Positions 54,894 to 62,901 of a stretch of DNA of 64,000 bases are shown here, piece after piece. The stretch lies in assembly GCF_036965045.1 (NCBI RefSeq), contig NZ_JBALOV010000035.1, positions 294,347 to 358,346 on the forward strand. Reading direction: 5' to 3'. Both the position numbers and the translations under genes were made by a program. The stretch is from Ferdinandcohnia sp036965045 (GTDB taxonomy: Bacteria > Bacillota > Bacilli > Bacillales > Bacillaceae_L). A model generated the notes under the pieces. The model worked only from the letters and a program-made list of their open reading frames with translations, was not told the DNA's origin and ran no database searches. Position 1 is the first letter of the stretch. Each line of letters begins with the position of its first letter.

Positions 54894-55029
54894 TTATTTT
54901 TACAATTTTTTCTTGCGTTTTATAATAAAAGTATTCTTTCAAATGGGGTGAGTGGAATGTCTTTCCGTATTGTTCGAAGTAATTAGTTTTCGGGTTGAAA
55001 AAAACACGTACCAGCTATAAAGGGAGGAG

Positions 55030-55085
55030 TCTGCCCTTTTTTCGGAAACTAGAACTTGGAACAGTGTAGGTTAGTCATTCTAATT
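55030..55085 (+). repeat. possible degenerate cassette repeat in the 365-bp gap before the methyltransferase
   Basis: TGCCCTTTTTTCGGAAACTAG and GTGTAGGTTAGTCATT resemble the T-run and right half in order. The rest of 54894-55147 holds only a short frame through the repeat that I do not accept as a gene. Confidence 0.35.
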
Positions 55086-55147
55086 ATGTAGCCAAGTCAC
55101 TGTGATGTTTCTTTGCATTTTTACATTTGAAAGGTAGGTTCATATAA

Positions 55148-55888
55148 ATGAATGAATTAGAATTTTATGATAAGGTCGGAAAAATAAATGGCTGGGATTT
55201 TAGTAAATTACAAGTCACAACCGAAGGTGTTAAGTGGGATTTTTACGAAGAAGTAACGAAGAGGTGCAAAAGTTCAGATATTCTCTTGGACGTTGGCACT
55301 GGCGGAGGAGAAAATGTATTAAGAATCGCTTCTTCATTGCTTTTCCTGGTTGGAATTGATTTATCAAGCGGAATGATGGAAACGGCTCAATCCAATCTTA
55401 AAAATTCAGAGGTGTTAAACGTTCGGTTTTCCCAAATGTCTTCTGATAATTTACAATTCCCTGCTGGTTTTTTTGATGTCATCTCAAGTTGCCACGCACC
55501 GTTTGTTTCAACCGAAATAGCCAAGGTATTAAAAAGCGGCGGAATTTTTTTAACGCAGCAAGTGAGCGAAGATGACAAATTAAATTTGAAGACAGCTTTT
55601 GGACGGGGACAAAATTCTGGAAAAGTCGATGGGGCGTTAAAAGAAAGATATATAAAAGAACTGAAAGAAGCGGGTTTTACTGAAGTTCAATCTTTTGAAT
55701 ATGATGCTATTGATTACTATCAAAGACCAGAGGATCTAATATTCTTACTCAAACATACACCAATCATTCCTGATTTTGGTCACGGAGAGAACGACTTTGG
55801 TATTCTGAGTGATTTCATCGAAAACAATCGAAACGAAAAGGGAATTCGAACAAATTCCAAAAGGTTCCTGATAATAGCTAACAAATAA
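55148..55888 (+). CDS. class I SAM-dependent methyltransferase
   Basis: This 246-residue protein has motif I LLDVGTGGGENVLR near 45-58, followed by GIDLSSGMMETA (motif II) and FDVISSCHAPF (motif post I/IV). The substrate is unknown. The start ATG follows AAAGGTAGG. It ends before a terminator and repeat copy 9. Confidence 0.87.
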   Translation: MNELEFYDKVGKINGWDFSKLQVTTEGVKWDFYEEVTKRCKSSDILLDVGTGGGENVLRIASSLLFLVGIDLSSGMMETAQSNLKNSEVLNVRFSQMSSDNLQFPAGFFDVISSCHAPFVSTEIAKVLKSGGIFLTQQVSEDDKLNLKTAFGRGQNSGKVDGALKERYIKELKEAGFTEVQSFEYDAIDYYQRPEDLIFLLKHTPIIPDFGHGENDFGILSDFIENNRNEKGIRTNSKRFLIIANK

Positions 55889-55927
55889 ATTACAACAGAC
55901 AAGTTGCTTTTGGAAAAGTTGAATAGA

Positions 55928-55957
55928 AAGGTTCGTCTTTTGACGACCTTTTTTTGT
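55928..55957 (+). terminator. intrinsic terminator after the methyltransferase
   Basis: AAAGGTTCGTC / GACGACCTTT with four-base loop and seven Ts. Confidence 0.82.
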
Positions 55958-56014
55958 GCGAGTAAACAGAACTTCAGAATGTTTACTCCGTACACTAGAT
56001 TGTGAAAGAATGTA

Positions 56015-56100
56015 CTTAAAGTAACGGGTGCCATCCTTAAAGAAGGAGAAGTACCTTTTTTTGTAGAAGTAATTGTACTAACGAATGCAGGTTAGTTTAA
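56015..56100 (+). repeat. cassette repeat (copy 9)
   Basis: AAAGTAACGGGTGCC, hairpin with TCCTT-AAAG-AAGGA, TTTTTTTGTAGAAGTAATTG, then CTAACGAATGCAGGTTAGTT. Confidence 0.8.
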
Positions 56101-56153
56101 AAGCGAGTAACGTTTAATAATATTTCACGTCAAATCGTAAAGGGGGATTTTTA

Positions 56154-56243
56154 ATGGGAAGAATATTCTTGTTTTTAGGGATATTAATTTGTTCCTTACT
56201 TTGGCTAGTTAGTCGGCCTTCTGGGCGAACCGGAAGACTTTAA
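56154..56243 (+). CDS. 29-residue membrane peptide
   Basis: The frame MGRIFLFLGILICSLLWLV then a basic tail (SRPSGRTGRL) has an RBS AGGGGGA and one hydrophobic span. It lies 35 bases before a three-span protein and right after repeat copy 9. It could be a membrane-active peptide or a small subunit of the next protein. Function unknown. Confidence 0.55.
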   Translation: MGRIFLFLGILICSLLWLVSRPSGRTGRL

Positions 56244-56278
56244 AGTAATAATTGAAAGTAAATTATAGGGGGGATGAG

Positions 56279-56524
56279 ATGAATAAGTTAGGATTTTTTT
56301 CTTTTCTAATGGTTATTGCCAGTATTATTTCATTTTTAATTTTAAGAGGACCTAATACGAATTTGTTGATGGCTATTATCATTCTAGGGACACTTTCGCT
56401 ATTGGGTATTGTATTTGAGGTGCTATCAATGAAGTGGTTGTCAGGAATAGTGGGTGGTTTTTTAAATGGAGGAGTCTTGGTTTTTGTATTTTTCCTAGTG
56501 TTAGCAAGAGGAATTGCTGGCTAG
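56279..56524 (+). CDS. small membrane protein, three spans
   Basis: This 81-residue, almost wholly hydrophobic protein has three spans. GGGGGG lies five bases before ATG 56279; the longer frame from 56252 runs through this RBS. No family recognised. With the 29-residue peptide it forms a two-gene unit between repeats 9 and 10. Confidence 0.68.
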   Translation: MNKLGFFSFLMVIASIISFLILRGPNTNLLMAIIILGTLSLLGIVFEVLSMKWLSGIVGGFLNGGVLVFVFFLVLARGIAG

Positions 56525-56542
56525 GTTTTCCATCTATATATT

Positions 56543-56628
56543 CCACTTAATGGTGCTTTCCTTAAAGGAGGGGAAGTGCCTTTTTTGTAGAAGTAATTGT
56601 ACTAACGGAGCAGGCTAGTGCAACAAGA
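56543..56628 (+). repeat. cassette repeat (copy 10)
   Basis: CTTAATGGTGC, hairpin GGTGCTTTCCTT / AAGGGGAAGTGCC-like with six Ts, GTAGAAGTAATTGTA, and right half CTAACGGAGCAGGCTAGTG. Confidence 0.8.
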
Positions 56629-56707
56629 ATCAAAAAAATAACACTTGATAATTTAAAATAAAAATCACATAATAAGACAAAAAATATGTATGAAAGAGGA
56701 CTTTAAT

Positions 56708-57142
56708 ATGAACAACCTAACAAAAATGAAAATATCTAAGCCTGTAAATGAAGTGTTTGAAGCCTTTGTTGACCCTGCAAAAATTGGGAACTTCTGGTTC
56801 TCCACCAGTTCTGAAAGATGGGAGCAAGGAAAGATAATTACATTGAGATATTATGAATATAATGCTGAAGTTCTTATAGAAGTAAAAGAAATTGAGCTAA
56901 ATAGTGAAATTGTGTTTCAATGGGGTGCAAATGGAGAGGGGCATATTGTTACCATTACTCTGAATGAGTTAGATGAATGTAGTACCATTGTTGAAATCAA
57001 TGAGGAAGGGTTTAACGAAAATGACGCTGATTTCATAAGTCAAATTTTAGATAATAAAGAAGGATGGGTCTTTATGTTGACTAGTTTGAAGGCATATTTA
57101 GAATTTGACGTTAATGCATTGAGAACCGGGCTTGTTAAATGA
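56708..57142 (+). CDS. SRPBCC/AHSA1-domain protein
   Basis: This 144-residue protein has the START-like fold typical of AHSA1 proteins: ISKPVNEVFEAFVDPAKIGNF near the start, then FQWG, TITLNEL and GWVFMLTSLKAYLE at the end. It may bind a hydrophobic ligand; function unknown. ATG 56708 follows AAAGAGGA. It lies between repeats 10 and 11. Confidence 0.82.
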   Translation: MNNLTKMKISKPVNEVFEAFVDPAKIGNFWFSTSSERWEQGKIITLRYYEYNAEVLIEVKEIELNSEIVFQWGANGEGHIVTITLNELDECSTIVEINEEGFNENDADFISQILDNKEGWVFMLTSLKAYLEFDVNALRTGLVK

Positions 57143-57182
57143 AAACTAGGAGCCAATTGGCTCTTTTTTTTGTGAAATTCTT

Positions 57183-57275
57183 GATGAACAAACAGGGTAT
57201 CTCCTATAAGATGGGATTGCGGCGGCAATCCTTTTGTTATTTAACTATATTGCAGGTTTGTTTTAGTAAACAAAA
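57183..57275 (+). repeat. cassette repeat (copy 11, degenerate)
   Basis: GATGAACAAACAGGG matches the left end of copy 8. A GC-rich middle (TTGCGGCGGCAA with CCTTTTG) is followed by AACTATATTGCAGGTTTG, a decayed right half. Confidence 0.5.
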
Positions 57276-57322
57276 GATTTAAAATAAAAAGAGAGTGAAC
57301 GACAAAGGAGCTTGGAATAAAC

Positions 57323-57763
57323 ATGAAAAATGAGAACAAAATAATTTCTATCTACCAAGACTTATTGGAGGCTTGGAACAAACAAAGCGCTCATGGAATG
57401 GCGGATCTATTCGCTGAAGATGGAGAACAAATTGGTTTCGATGGCAGTCAGTCAATTGGAAGGGCTGAGATATTCGCTCACTTAGAGCCTATCTTTAAAC
57501 ACCACCGTACTGCACGATTTGTAAGTAAAGTTAAAAGTGTTAAATTTCTGTCTGATAAAATTGCTATTTTGCGAGCTATTGTAGGTATGGTACCTCCAGG
57601 ACAATTTGACATCAATCCGAGTGTAAATACACTCCACACGCTCGTAGTTCAAGAAGATGAAGGTAATTGGAAAATCAAGTTGTACCAGAACACTCCAGCT
57701 CAGTTTCATGGAAGACCAGAGTTAGTTGAACAAATGACAGAAGAACTAAGGCAATTGCTTTAA
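57323..57763 (+). CDS. SnoaL/DUF4440-like protein (SgcJ/EcaC type)
   Basis: This 146-residue protein has the cone-shaped NTF2-like fold: IISIYQDLLEAWNKQSAHGMADLFAEDG at the start, IGRAEIFAHLEPIF, and GNWKIKLYQNTPAQFHGRP near the end. The substrate is unknown. AAAGGAG precedes the ATG. It lies between repeats 11 and 12. Confidence 0.82.
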   Translation: MKNENKIISIYQDLLEAWNKQSAHGMADLFAEDGEQIGFDGSQSIGRAEIFAHLEPIFKHHRTARFVSKVKSVKFLSDKIAILRAIVGMVPPGQFDINPSVNTLHTLVVQEDEGNWKIKLYQNTPAQFHGRPELVEQMTEELRQLL

Positions 57764-57840
57764 TTGCAAAATGTTATGTATAAACGGGATCATTTTACTC
57801 AGCTTTAAGCTAATGCCAAAAGTAAGTCTGTGAAGAAATA

Positions 57841-57920
57841 TACTTAAAGTAACGGGTGCATTACTTTAAGAGAGATAATGCACCCGTTATTCAGCTAATA
57901 GGACAGGTTAGCTGTACAAG
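57841..57920 (+). repeat. cassette repeat (copy 12) with perfect palindrome
   Basis: AACGGGTGCATTA / TAATGCACCCGTT (57851-57889) is a 13-base perfect inverted repeat with no T-run. It is followed by CAGCTAATAGGACAGGTTAG, the right half. Confidence 0.75.
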
Positions 57921-57948
57921 TTATAAATTTAATGGTTTATAGTTATAG

Positions 57949-57980
57949 AGCATTTCTTTGAATGAGGAATGCTTTTTTTT
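57949..57980 (+). terminator. terminator-like hairpin in the gap 57921-58084
   Basis: AGCATTTC / GAGGAATGCT stem with eight Ts. Nothing else is visible in the gap except a very AT-rich stretch before 58085. Confidence 0.72.
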
Positions 57981-58084
57981 GCTTAAAACAAAAAACTGCA
58001 ATAAAAATGTTATTCAAATTAATAAAAATTTATTGAAAAACAATAAAATATATATTAAAATCAAAATCAGAATAAATAAGTGAG

Positions 58085-58365
58085 GTGCTTTTTATAGAAA
58101 GAGTAACAACGTTATTTATAAAAATAGCTGTTATTCTTTTAGGAGTCCCAGTTCTTGCTCTGTGGGTAGCAAAAAAGAAAATGAGCGTAACAAAACTTTC
58201 GGAGAAGGTTCGAATAACAATGGCGAACCTTTCTATATTGAAAATGGAAAGGCAAAAGCGATTCGATTATCCACTTTAGAGGCAATTTGTAAGGCTTTAG
58301 AATGTCATCCTGGAGATATTTTAGAATACAAAAAAAGACAGTTAAACATTTTGGAGGAAACTTAA
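58085..58365 (+). pseudogene. fused and frameshifted DUF2975 / HTH regulator remnant
   Basis: The N-terminus (RVTTLFIKIAVILLGVPVLAL) is the start of a DUF2975 membrane protein. It runs directly into KKKMSVTKLSEKVRITMANLSIL, the start of the small Cro/CI regulator that normally follows DUF2975. Most of the membrane protein is thus deleted. After LSILK the frame shifts by one base (a short A-run near 58241) and continues in another frame as NGKAKAIRLSTLEAICKALE and HPGDILEY. The expected ATG may have become ATA (58094). Confidence 0.78.
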
Positions 58366-58393
58366 TATAACAATTATTAGGGGAGGTATAATT

Positions 58394-59641
58394 ATGGACA
58401 TTAACAATTTGATTATTGAAAATATTGCTAACCCTCATGAGCTGGAGAGAATGTATAGAAAAGACCCGAAAGGTTTTAAAAAGTCATTCTCACATGCATG
58501 GGAACAAAATCCTGATTCTCAGGTTCTTGGTGTTTGGCATGAAAGATTGCATTTCAAGGAGACGGCAAATACAGAAAAATCTTCCTTGCTTCAAAAAGGT
58601 TTCTTATTCATTGGCATTTTAGCCATTCTGTCCGGGATAAGCACCAGGATCATTTTCCATTTTGTCGAACAGGAAGCAATTGCTCCAATTAACCTGGCTT
58701 TTGGTATAATTCCCTTTATTGCTGCCTATTTTGTTTACAATAATACTCCGAAAAAAAGTGTTATTTATTCCCTTGCAGCGTTGTTCCTAATTTCCGGGTT
58801 TTATCTTAATATGCTGCCATTAAATTATAAAGACAGTATTATCCTTGCTTATTTACACCTTCCCATATTCTTATGGGTATTGGTAGGGCTTGCATTTACA
58901 GGAAATGAATATTCAAAAGGCAGTACAAGATTAGCCTATATTAAATTTAATTTGGAATATTGTATTCTCTACGCCAGTATGGCAGTTAGCGGAATGGTAC
59001 TAGCAGCATTAACTATGCAGTTATTTAGCTTTGTTGGCTTGGATATAGAAGACTTCTATTTTAGTAATGTCGTTATATTTGGTGCAGCCGCTCTCGCTAT
59101 TGTGGCTGCATACCTGGTATCAATGAATCTTAAACTTGCTAAGAATATTACACCATATATAACTAAAATTTTTAGTCCTCTTGTCTTGGTCACATTGTTG
59201 GTCTATCTTATAACGGTTATATGGGTCGGGAAAAATCCATTCTTGGACCGCAATTTCCTGATAGCCTTCAACGGAATACTCCTTGGTGTATTGGCCGTTA
59301 CCATATTTTCCATTATCGAGAGCGATTCAGACGAGAAAAAGAACATATCAGATTATATAAATCTTGCCTTAATTGTTCTTGCGCTTATCATTGACAGTTC
59401 GGCTTTGTCTGCCATCGTGTTCAGACTTTCTACTTATGGGATTACGCCTAATAGACTTGCTGTTTTAGGAGTAAACATACTTATCTGGGCAAATTTAATT
59501 TGGATTATGCTCTCCTATTTGCGTTTTCTACAAAACAAATCCGGACCTTCAACTATCCAAGATGCCGTCACTAAGTATTTGCCGGTCTATGGACTTTGGG
59601 CAGCCTTCGTTACATTTACTTTTCCTATAATTTTTAATTAG
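58394..59641 (+). CDS. polytopic membrane protein (DUF4153-like)
   Basis: This 415-residue protein has a soluble N-terminus of about 75 residues (helical, charged) and about 10-11 membrane spans. It looks similar to DUF4153/DUF2157 proteins, but I am not sure of the family. AGGGGAGG lies before the ATG. It follows the broken HTH gene by 28 bases and is not framed by the cassette repeat. Confidence 0.65.
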   Translation: MDINNLIIENIANPHELERMYRKDPKGFKKSFSHAWEQNPDSQVLGVWHERLHFKETANTEKSSLLQKGFLFIGILAILSGISTRIIFHFVEQEAIAPINLAFGIIPFIAAYFVYNNTPKKSVIYSLAALFLISGFYLNMLPLNYKDSIILAYLHLPIFLWVLVGLAFTGNEYSKGSTRLAYIKFNLEYCILYASMAVSGMVLAALTMQLFSFVGLDIEDFYFSNVVIFGAAALAIVAAYLVSMNLKLAKNITPYITKIFSPLVLVTLLVYLITVIWVGKNPFLDRNFLIAFNGILLGVLAVTIFSIIESDSDEKKNISDYINLALIVLALIIDSSALSAIVFRLSTYGITPNRLAVLGVNILIWANLIWIMLSYLRFLQNKSGPSTIQDAVTKYLPVYGLWAAFVTFTFPIIFN

Positions 59642-59862
59642 AAAGGCTCTGTTAATGTAACGAAAAGCTAATCTTCTATAACATATAAAATCTTTAGAGC
59701 CAATATTATGGAGCTTTTTATACAGAGTTGAATAGTTTTGGCTTATTTCATTACTAAAGTTAAAAAGAGGATATTCAAACTAGAAGACATAATATATTGT
59801 TGAAACTGGATTCTTTAAAATATGTCCAGTTTCATGTGCCCCAACGAAAAAGGACTTCATGA

Positions 59863-60099
59863 AAATCACTACTGCCTTTCGATGCCACCGACAATCCGCA
59901 GGAGCCGGCTGCTTGGTCGGCCATGACTCAATCAGCAGGCTATGTGATCGGTGCAACTGGCCCCCTTATTCTTGGCTGGATTCACGATGCGACGAATAGC
60001 TTCTCATCAGCAATAGTCGGGCTAATTGTAATTAATGTAATGATGATAGTTGTGCTGACTGTCGCCACTACCATAAAAAGAAAACAACAATCGGAATAA
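59863..60099 (+). pseudogene. C-terminal fragment of an MFS transporter (CynX/NimT-like)
   Basis: The frame reads LLPFDATDNPQEPAAWSAM, then TQSAGYVIGATGPLILGWIHD, a last membrane span and a basic tail. This is the end of a twelve-span major-facilitator protein of the cyanate/nitroimidazole type. There is no start and no upstream part. Its base composition is less AT-rich than its neighbours. The rest of the gap 59642-60281 holds hairpins (GAAACTGGA / TCCAGTTTC at 59802-59833) and repeat copy 13. Confidence 0.75.
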
Positions 60100-60207
60100 A
60101 TCAATCGCAATTATAAAATATCATAATTTTAGTAGACTTAAAACTTAAAAAAGGAGCATAAAAAAATACCTAAAGGTAAACTTGTTTTTAGATTTTGTGA
60201 AATATTT

Positions 60208-60268
60208 ACTTAAGCTAAAGGGTGCGATAGTCCAAGAAGGATTCTCGCATATTTTTGTTGAAGTTAAT
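60208..60268 (+). repeat. cassette repeat (copy 13, left half)
   Basis: AAGCTAAAGGGTGCGATAG, TCCAAGAAGGATT and TCGCATATTTTTGTTGAAGT are nearly identical to copy 7. The right half is absent; the next gene starts 13 bases later. Confidence 0.78.
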
Positions 60269-60281
60269 GAGACAATAATAT

Positions 60282-60749
60282 ATGAAAGGATTGATTATTA
60301 TTCAATTTAGATATTCTGGATTTTTTGTTTCTTTGATTGGTTTGTTATTCTTAACTGCTTGTGGAACATCAATTTATGAGGAGTTGGGTGTTGATGGAGA
60401 AAACGTGCCCTCTTTTAAAGTGGTTGATAGAATTGAAAATAAAAGGTTCGTTCAATTGAACTTTGTAACGGAAGGTTCAGGGGAAGAAGATGCTAAGCAA
60501 TCTATAGCTGATTCATTTGAAAGTCTTAAAGAAGAGTATAATGGAGTAGCTATAGAGATGACTGATAAGGATGGAGAAGATTGGTATGGCGTGTTTATCA
60601 AAAATAAAAATTTTATTGATGACTTGGAACACCGTGCTGACTCAGAAGATTTAACAGAAGGTGAAAAAAAACTAAAGAGTTTAAATGATAGTTATGAAAA
60701 TCCACAATACCCTATTATAGAATTTTCTATAGAGTCTATTTTAGATTAA
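60282..60749 (+). CDS. small lipoprotein of unknown function
   Basis: This 155-residue protein has a signal peptide with lipobox LTAC (cysteine near residue 28). The mature part is acidic. No family recognised. No good RBS is visible before ATG 60282, whose upstream region is the end of repeat copy 13, so the start is uncertain. Confidence 0.65.
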   Translation: MKGLIIIQFRYSGFFVSLIGLLFLTACGTSIYEELGVDGENVPSFKVVDRIENKRFVQLNFVTEGSGEEDAKQSIADSFESLKEEYNGVAIEMTDKDGEDWYGVFIKNKNFIDDLEHRADSEDLTEGEKKLKSLNDSYENPQYPIIEFSIESILD

Positions 60750-60781
60750 TAGCATTTGATGTGAATAAATAATAAATTTTC

Positions 60782-60801
60782 TGTTCAACTAAAGGGTGCT
60801 T
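60782..60801 (+). repeat. cassette repeat (copy 14, left end only)
   Basis: GTTCAACTAAAGGGTGC followed by unrelated sequence and the RBS of the next gene. Confidence 0.6.
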
Positions 60802-60831
60802 TAATAAAAAATATCAAAAGGTGATCTAATT

Positions 60832-61299
60832 ATGAGTATACAAGTCAAACTAAAAGATATTATTGAGGAAATGGAAATACAGTTTGAAGAATCACGTTCC
60901 TTACTAAATATTAAAACGGGTGAAATAGTGATAGTGACCTCGGATGACCTGAGAGCTGCTGAGGACGAACAACCATTTGATCATTTACCCGAATGGGAAC
61001 GTGAAAATAGAATGCTGGCAATTGATGTGGTGGAAAACTTTGAAAATTATATAGATTTACCTACTAAATATGATGTGAATGAATATGAGATAATAGAAAA
61101 CTTTTGCCTAACAGTGAGTGATCAACGAAAGCAGGATTCTTTATTTAAGGCAATTAAGGGAAAGGGTGCCTTTAGAAGATTTAAGGACAAAATTATAGAT
61201 TATGGATTAGAATACCAATGGTATTCATACCGAGACGAGTGTTATAAACAAATTGCGATTGAATGGTGCCGGGAAAATAAAATAGACTTTATTGAATAG
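60832..61299 (+). CDS. UPF0158-family protein
   Basis: This 155-residue protein has the UPF0158 pattern: IIEEMEIQFEESRSLLNIKTGEIV at the start, DLPTKYDVNEYEIIENFC in the middle, and GAFRRFKDKI with WYSYRDECYKQIAIEWCREN at the end. Function unknown. AAAAGGTGAT precedes the ATG. It stands between repeat copies 14 and 15. Confidence 0.85.
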   Translation: MSIQVKLKDIIEEMEIQFEESRSLLNIKTGEIVIVTSDDLRAAEDEQPFDHLPEWERENRMLAIDVVENFENYIDLPTKYDVNEYEIIENFCLTVSDQRKQDSLFKAIKGKGAFRRFKDKIIDYGLEYQWYSYRDECYKQIAIEWCRENKIDFIE

Positions 61300-61308
61300 A
61301 GTAACAGG

Positions 61309-61343
61309 AGGTGATTACTAAAATAAATGGTAATCACCTTTTA
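61309..61343 (+). terminator. intrinsic terminator after the UPF0158 gene
   Basis: GGTGATTAC / GGTAATCACC stem, then TTTTATTATT. Confidence 0.75.
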
Positions 61344-61346
61344 TTA

Positions 61347-61378
61347 TTGAACTAAAGGTCAGGTTAGTAGAAGTAGGA
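61347..61378 (+). repeat. cassette repeat (copy 15, right half)
   Basis: TTGAACTAAAGGTCAGGTTAG followed by TAGAAGTAGG, after the terminator hairpin. Confidence 0.62.
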
Positions 61379-61538
61379 ATTAGCTTATTATCTATATCAC
61401 AGAAGGACAATAATGCAAAAAAATGATCGATCAAGAATAAGAGATTATTAACCATAAATGCAATCTTTTTCCAATAATGGTGAAATATACGTTACTATTA
61501 TTTAAAGTATAACTTTTAATGGGAAAGGAGTTTTAAAG

Positions 61539-62699
61539 GTGAAAAAAGAGAGTGATCATTTATATTTCATCGATAATATAAAAATAGCTTTAATTATGCT
61601 TGTAGTAGCTCACCATGCTGGACAAGCCTATGGACCAGGTGGTTGGTGGTATTTTTTGGATGATGAATCTATCAACTGGTTGGGCAGGTTTTTCTCTGTA
61701 AATGCAGCATTTTTTATGAGTATGTTTTTCTTTTTATCAGCCTATTTTCTCCCTCAATCAATTGCGAGAAAAGGGCCGAAACGGTTTTTAAAAGAACGGC
61801 TTATTAGAATTGGTATTCCATTGCTACTGGGATTTCTAGTGATAATTCCTATTCTGATGTATTTATATTACATTAATTTCAGAGATTATGAACCCATCTC
61901 ATTTTTTTCATACTATGTTAATATATTTTTTGGACTTGGTAATGAACCCACGAATTGGTCTGGTCCATCATGGCCTGATATGCAATTTGGCCATTTATGG
62001 TTTTTAGAGCATTTACTTGTGTATGCGGTTGTGTTTTCAGTCTGGACCTTCTTTACATTTAGGAAATCCACAAATATATTTGATGGAAACATTAAGTTTT
62101 ATCAGATTCTCTCCCTGTGGTTGGTAGTTAGTTTAGTGACTTTTATTACAAGGATATGGTTTCCTATTGATCATTGGACAGCTTTTTTAGGATTAATTCA
62201 AACAGAATTTGCACATGTACCACAGTATGTGAGTTTTTTTTGTTTAGGCATTATGGCCTATCATCGCAAATGGTTTTTAACTTTGAGTGCGAGAGCAGGA
62301 TACATCTGGCTTAGTATTGGAGTATTAATAGTAACCATTTTGTATTCTGGAGGAAATACGGTAGATCCTTTTCTTTTAAAAGGGGGGCAAAACTTCGGTT
62401 CGTTGGCTCGATCATTAATTGAGACGTTACTGTGTATTTCGCTTGTAATCGGTCTTCTAATATTATTTAGAGAAAAAATTAACGGCACTAATCGTTGGTC
62501 TAAGATGTTATCAAACAATGTATTTGTTGTTTATTTCATCCATGTCCCAGTAGTTGTCTTCCTTCAATATACATTGAATGACCTACCAATATCAGTCTGG
62601 ACTAAATTTCTTATAACGACATTTTTAGGAATTATTCTAAGTTTTTTGCTAAGTCATTTTGTATGGCGAAAGATACCATACCTCAAAAAAATGATGTGA
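61539..62699 (+). CDS. acyltransferase 3-family membrane protein
   Basis: This 386-residue protein has about ten spans. Its N-terminal IDNIKIALIMLVVAHHAGQ holds the catalytic-type histidine pair of the Acyl_transf_3 (OafA/glucan-modifying) family, and a WFLEHLLVYAV segment follows near 165. It would acylate a cell-surface or exported sugar. Start is GTG 61539 with AAAGGAG upstream. It lies between copies 15 and 16. Confidence 0.88.
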   Translation: MKKESDHLYFIDNIKIALIMLVVAHHAGQAYGPGGWWYFLDDESINWLGRFFSVNAAFFMSMFFFLSAYFLPQSIARKGPKRFLKERLIRIGIPLLLGFLVIIPILMYLYYINFRDYEPISFFSYYVNIFFGLGNEPTNWSGPSWPDMQFGHLWFLEHLLVYAVVFSVWTFFTFRKSTNIFDGNIKFYQILSLWLVVSLVTFITRIWFPIDHWTAFLGLIQTEFAHVPQYVSFFCLGIMAYHRKWFLTLSARAGYIWLSIGVLIVTILYSGGNTVDPFLLKGGQNFGSLARSLIETLLCISLVIGLLILFREKINGTNRWSKMLSNNVFVVYFIHVPVVVFLQYTLNDLPISVWTKFLITTFLGIILSFLLSHFVWRKIPYLKKMM

Positions 62700-62807
62700 A
62701 AGATATAATATTTAAATAAATGAAATGTGAAAAGGGGAAAAGCCAGCATTAATGCATGCTTTTGTCTTAGCTGAATAATGATGTATCATAAAATAATATG
62801 GTTCTTG

Positions 62808-62835
62808 TTCAACTAAAGGGTGCATTAGCACAATA
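62808..62835 (+). repeat. cassette repeat (copy 16, left end)
   Basis: GTTCAACTAAAGGGTGCATTAG at the start of the 400-base gap after the acyltransferase. It is the last copy seen before the window ends. Confidence 0.6.
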
Positions 62836-62850
62836 AGAAACAAAATAATT

Positions 62851-62901
62851 AGCCTAAATATGCAGGGTTTTATTCAATGCTTGCGTATTTTAGGCTTTCT
62901 T
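62851..62901 (+). terminator. hairpin in the gap before the sigma factor
   Basis: AGCCTAAATATGCA / TGCGTATTTTAGGCT, followed by TTCTTAT. The rest of 62902-63107 shows no gene and no promoter I would defend. Confidence 0.5.

Noticed and set aside
54792..54986. 64-codon frame across the NN gap
   Set aside because: It reads through a repeat and an assembly gap, has no RBS and contains an undefined residue.
59644..59700. Insertion-sequence ends (GGCTCT ... AGAGCC)
   Set aside because: The inverted repeat is only six bases, no transposase frame lies between, and no target duplication is visible.
49960..62840. CRISPR array
   Set aside because: The repeats are long, diverged, 300-1500 bases apart and separated by genes; there are no short uniform spacers and no cas genes.
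49960..62840. Classical integron with attC sites
   Set aside because: The CTAAC / GTTAG cores resemble but do not meet the RYYYAAC / GTTRRRY consensus and no intI gene is present, so I describe the layout only as cassette-like.
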